Shown here piece by piece: positions 4,412 to 5,069 of a stretch of DNA of 5,069 nucleotides. Under the pieces are notes generated by a model that saw only the letters and a program-made list of their open reading frames with translations, was not told the DNA's origin and did not search any database. Each line of letters opens with the position of its first letter. The first letter of the stretch is position 1. The DNA comes from Dehalococcoidia bacterium (GTDB taxonomy: Bacteria; Chloroflexota; Dehalococcoidia; JACVQG01): NCBI GenBank assembly GCA_015661045.1, contig JACVQG010000335.1:1-5069 (forward strand), in the 5' to 3' direction. The position numbers were made by a program, and so were the translations under genes.

Positions 4412-5069
4412 ATGGCAAAGGCTCTCCGCAGGATAACAGCCGAGGAATTCGCAAGGCGTTTGAAGATGATGACTGAGGGACCCGATAAGCGGTTCTCAAT
4501 CTTCCTTGGGGCCGGCTGTTCGGTTTCCTCCGGTATCCCTGCAGCGGGCGATCTGGTAAAAGAACGTTGGTTGCCGCGGCTCTGCGCCGTTTGTGATCCG
4601 GATTGCAAGGACATGGACACCTGGGCCAGTGCGAGATTTAAGGATTATGACCCCAAAAACCCTGCCGCTGTGTATGGCGCCGTCATGGAAGAGCTATTCC
4701 TTTCCCCCGACGAGCGCCAACGTGAAATAGAGGACCTCTGTGATGGTAAGTTCCCAGGGTTTGGCTATGCAGTCCTCGCCAGCCTGGTTGCCATGCAGGG
4801 CGGGCACTTGAATGTGGTTCTCACCACGAACTTCGACGATTTAATGGCTGATGCACTCTACCTTTTCAGCGCGGCCAGACCACTCGTAATCCATCACGAG
4901 TCTCTGGCCAGTTACATCCGTCCCACACGCACTCGCCCTCTCATAGTGAAGTTACATGGCGACAACCGCCTGTCTCCACAGAATACCGCCGATGAAACGA
5001 ACACTCTTCAAAACGCTCGGCGCCTTGGCGATGGGTGGCGCGGTGGCGTTCCTGTTGCCCGCCTGCTCG
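4412..5069 (+). CDS. SIR2-domain protein, probable defence NADase effector (3' partial)
   Basis: At least ~200 residues of a SIR2-like Rossmann domain, which binds NAD and, in defence proteins, usually hydrolyses it. Motifs: FLGAGCSVSSGIP (31-43, the Gly-rich NAD loop), LTTNFDDL (137-144, the T.N.D motif) and IVKLHGD (178-184, catalytic His182), then LSPQNTADET (187-196). Between the first two motifs lie a C..C...C cluster (58, 61, 65), YDPKNPAAVYGAVMEELFL and PGFGYAVLASL, typical of large bacterial SIR2 proteins in which the domain is fused to NTPase or repeat regions. ATG 4412 has an AAGGTGG Shine-Dalgarno 3 nt upstream. The frame stays open to the window end, but after about residue 200 the sequence (ARRLGDGWRGG...) no longer looks like the family, and another frame codes better there. 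The toxin-antitoxin neighbour supports a defence or mobile context; the NADase role is inference. Confidence 0.8.
   Translation, partial: MAKALRRITAEEFARRLKMMTEGPDKRFSIFLGAGCSVSSGIPAAGDLVKERWLPRLCAVCDPDCKDMDTWASARFKDYDPKNPAAVYGAVMEELFLSPDERQREIEDLCDGKFPGFGYAVLASLVAMQGGHLNVVLTTNFDDLMADALYLFSAARPLVIHHESLASYIRPTRTRPLIVKLHGDNRLSPQNTADETNTLQNARRLGDGWRGGVPVARLL
4992..5069 (+). CDS. Putative lipoprotein signal peptide in another frame (3' partial; possible chimeric join)
   Basis: ATG 4992 opens 26 codons to the window end: MKRTLFKTLGALAMGGA followed by VAFLLPACS. This has a basic n-region (K, R, K), a hydrophobic core with Gly/Ala, and a lipobox-like LPAC, the layout of a type II signal peptide. 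Third codon positions are nearly all G or C from the sixth codon on, unlike the SIR2 frame it overlaps. There is no Shine-Dalgarno upstream, because the preceding bases are inside the SIR2 gene. Either a chance frame or, more likely, foreign sequence joined here; the protein's function cannot be told. Confidence 0.35.
   Translation, partial: MKRTLFKTLGALAMGGAVAFLLPACS

Noticed and set aside
4387..4620. Minus-strand 77-codon frame opposite the SIR2 gene start
   Set aside because: It overlaps the SIR2 promoter-proximal coding region antisense, with no domain or start signal.
1..5069. CRISPR array or tRNA genes
   Set aside because: No regularly spaced direct repeats are seen. The only tRNA-like fold I find is the tRNA-like domain of the tmRNA.

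Overview
The window looks like ordinary chromosome on its left and accessory DNA on its right, from a mid-GC bacterium. My best guess is Chloroflexota, near Dehalococcoidia. The guess rests on the tmRNA tag (GEKAYAFAA, which starts with Gly-Glu as I recall the Dehalococcoides tag doing), on the style of the SIR2 protein, and on dense palindromic intergenic repeats. It is an inference, not a placement by alignment.

Layout. 2-811 (+): C-terminal part of a periplasmic/extracellular solute-binding protein of an ABC importer, cut by the window edge. 913-1309 (+): a decayed YfcE/MJ0936-type metallophosphoesterase, broken by an inferred 113-nt internal deletion. 1325-1831 (+): an intact tandem paralogue of it. 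1832-2441: about 610 nt without a credible gene, but rich in structure: a 90-nt imperfect palindrome, a 31-bp operator-like dyad, a good sigma70-type promoter, a stem of 16 paired positions, a repeat of short hairpins, and a GC-rich leader hairpin. 2442-2903 (+): smpB. 2918-3269 (+): ssrA (tmRNA), with a strong terminator at 3282-3320. SmpB and tmRNA together form the trans-translation system for rescuing stalled ribosomes. The TGA stop of smpB doubles as the TG of an extended -10 promoter for ssrA.

Right of ssrA the character changes. 3329-3478 is a MITE-like element with 11-bp perfect terminal inverted repeats. A minus-strand toxin-antitoxin pair follows: a DUF3368 PIN-like toxin (4245-3727) overlapped by 4 nt by a small UPF0175/RHH-like antitoxin (3730-3518), in toxin-first order. 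The antitoxin appears to have lost or shifted its C-terminus next to the MITE. Divergent from this pair, with its own promoter, is a SIR2-domain protein (4412 onward), probably a defence-type NAD-consuming effector, cut by the window end. The 3' end of ssrA is a well-known integration hotspot, so this side is plausibly an island.

The last ~78 bases also encode, in another frame, an almost textbook lipoprotein signal peptide, while the SIR2 frame becomes unconvincing there. A chimeric join at the window end should be considered before the SIR2 C-terminus is interpreted.
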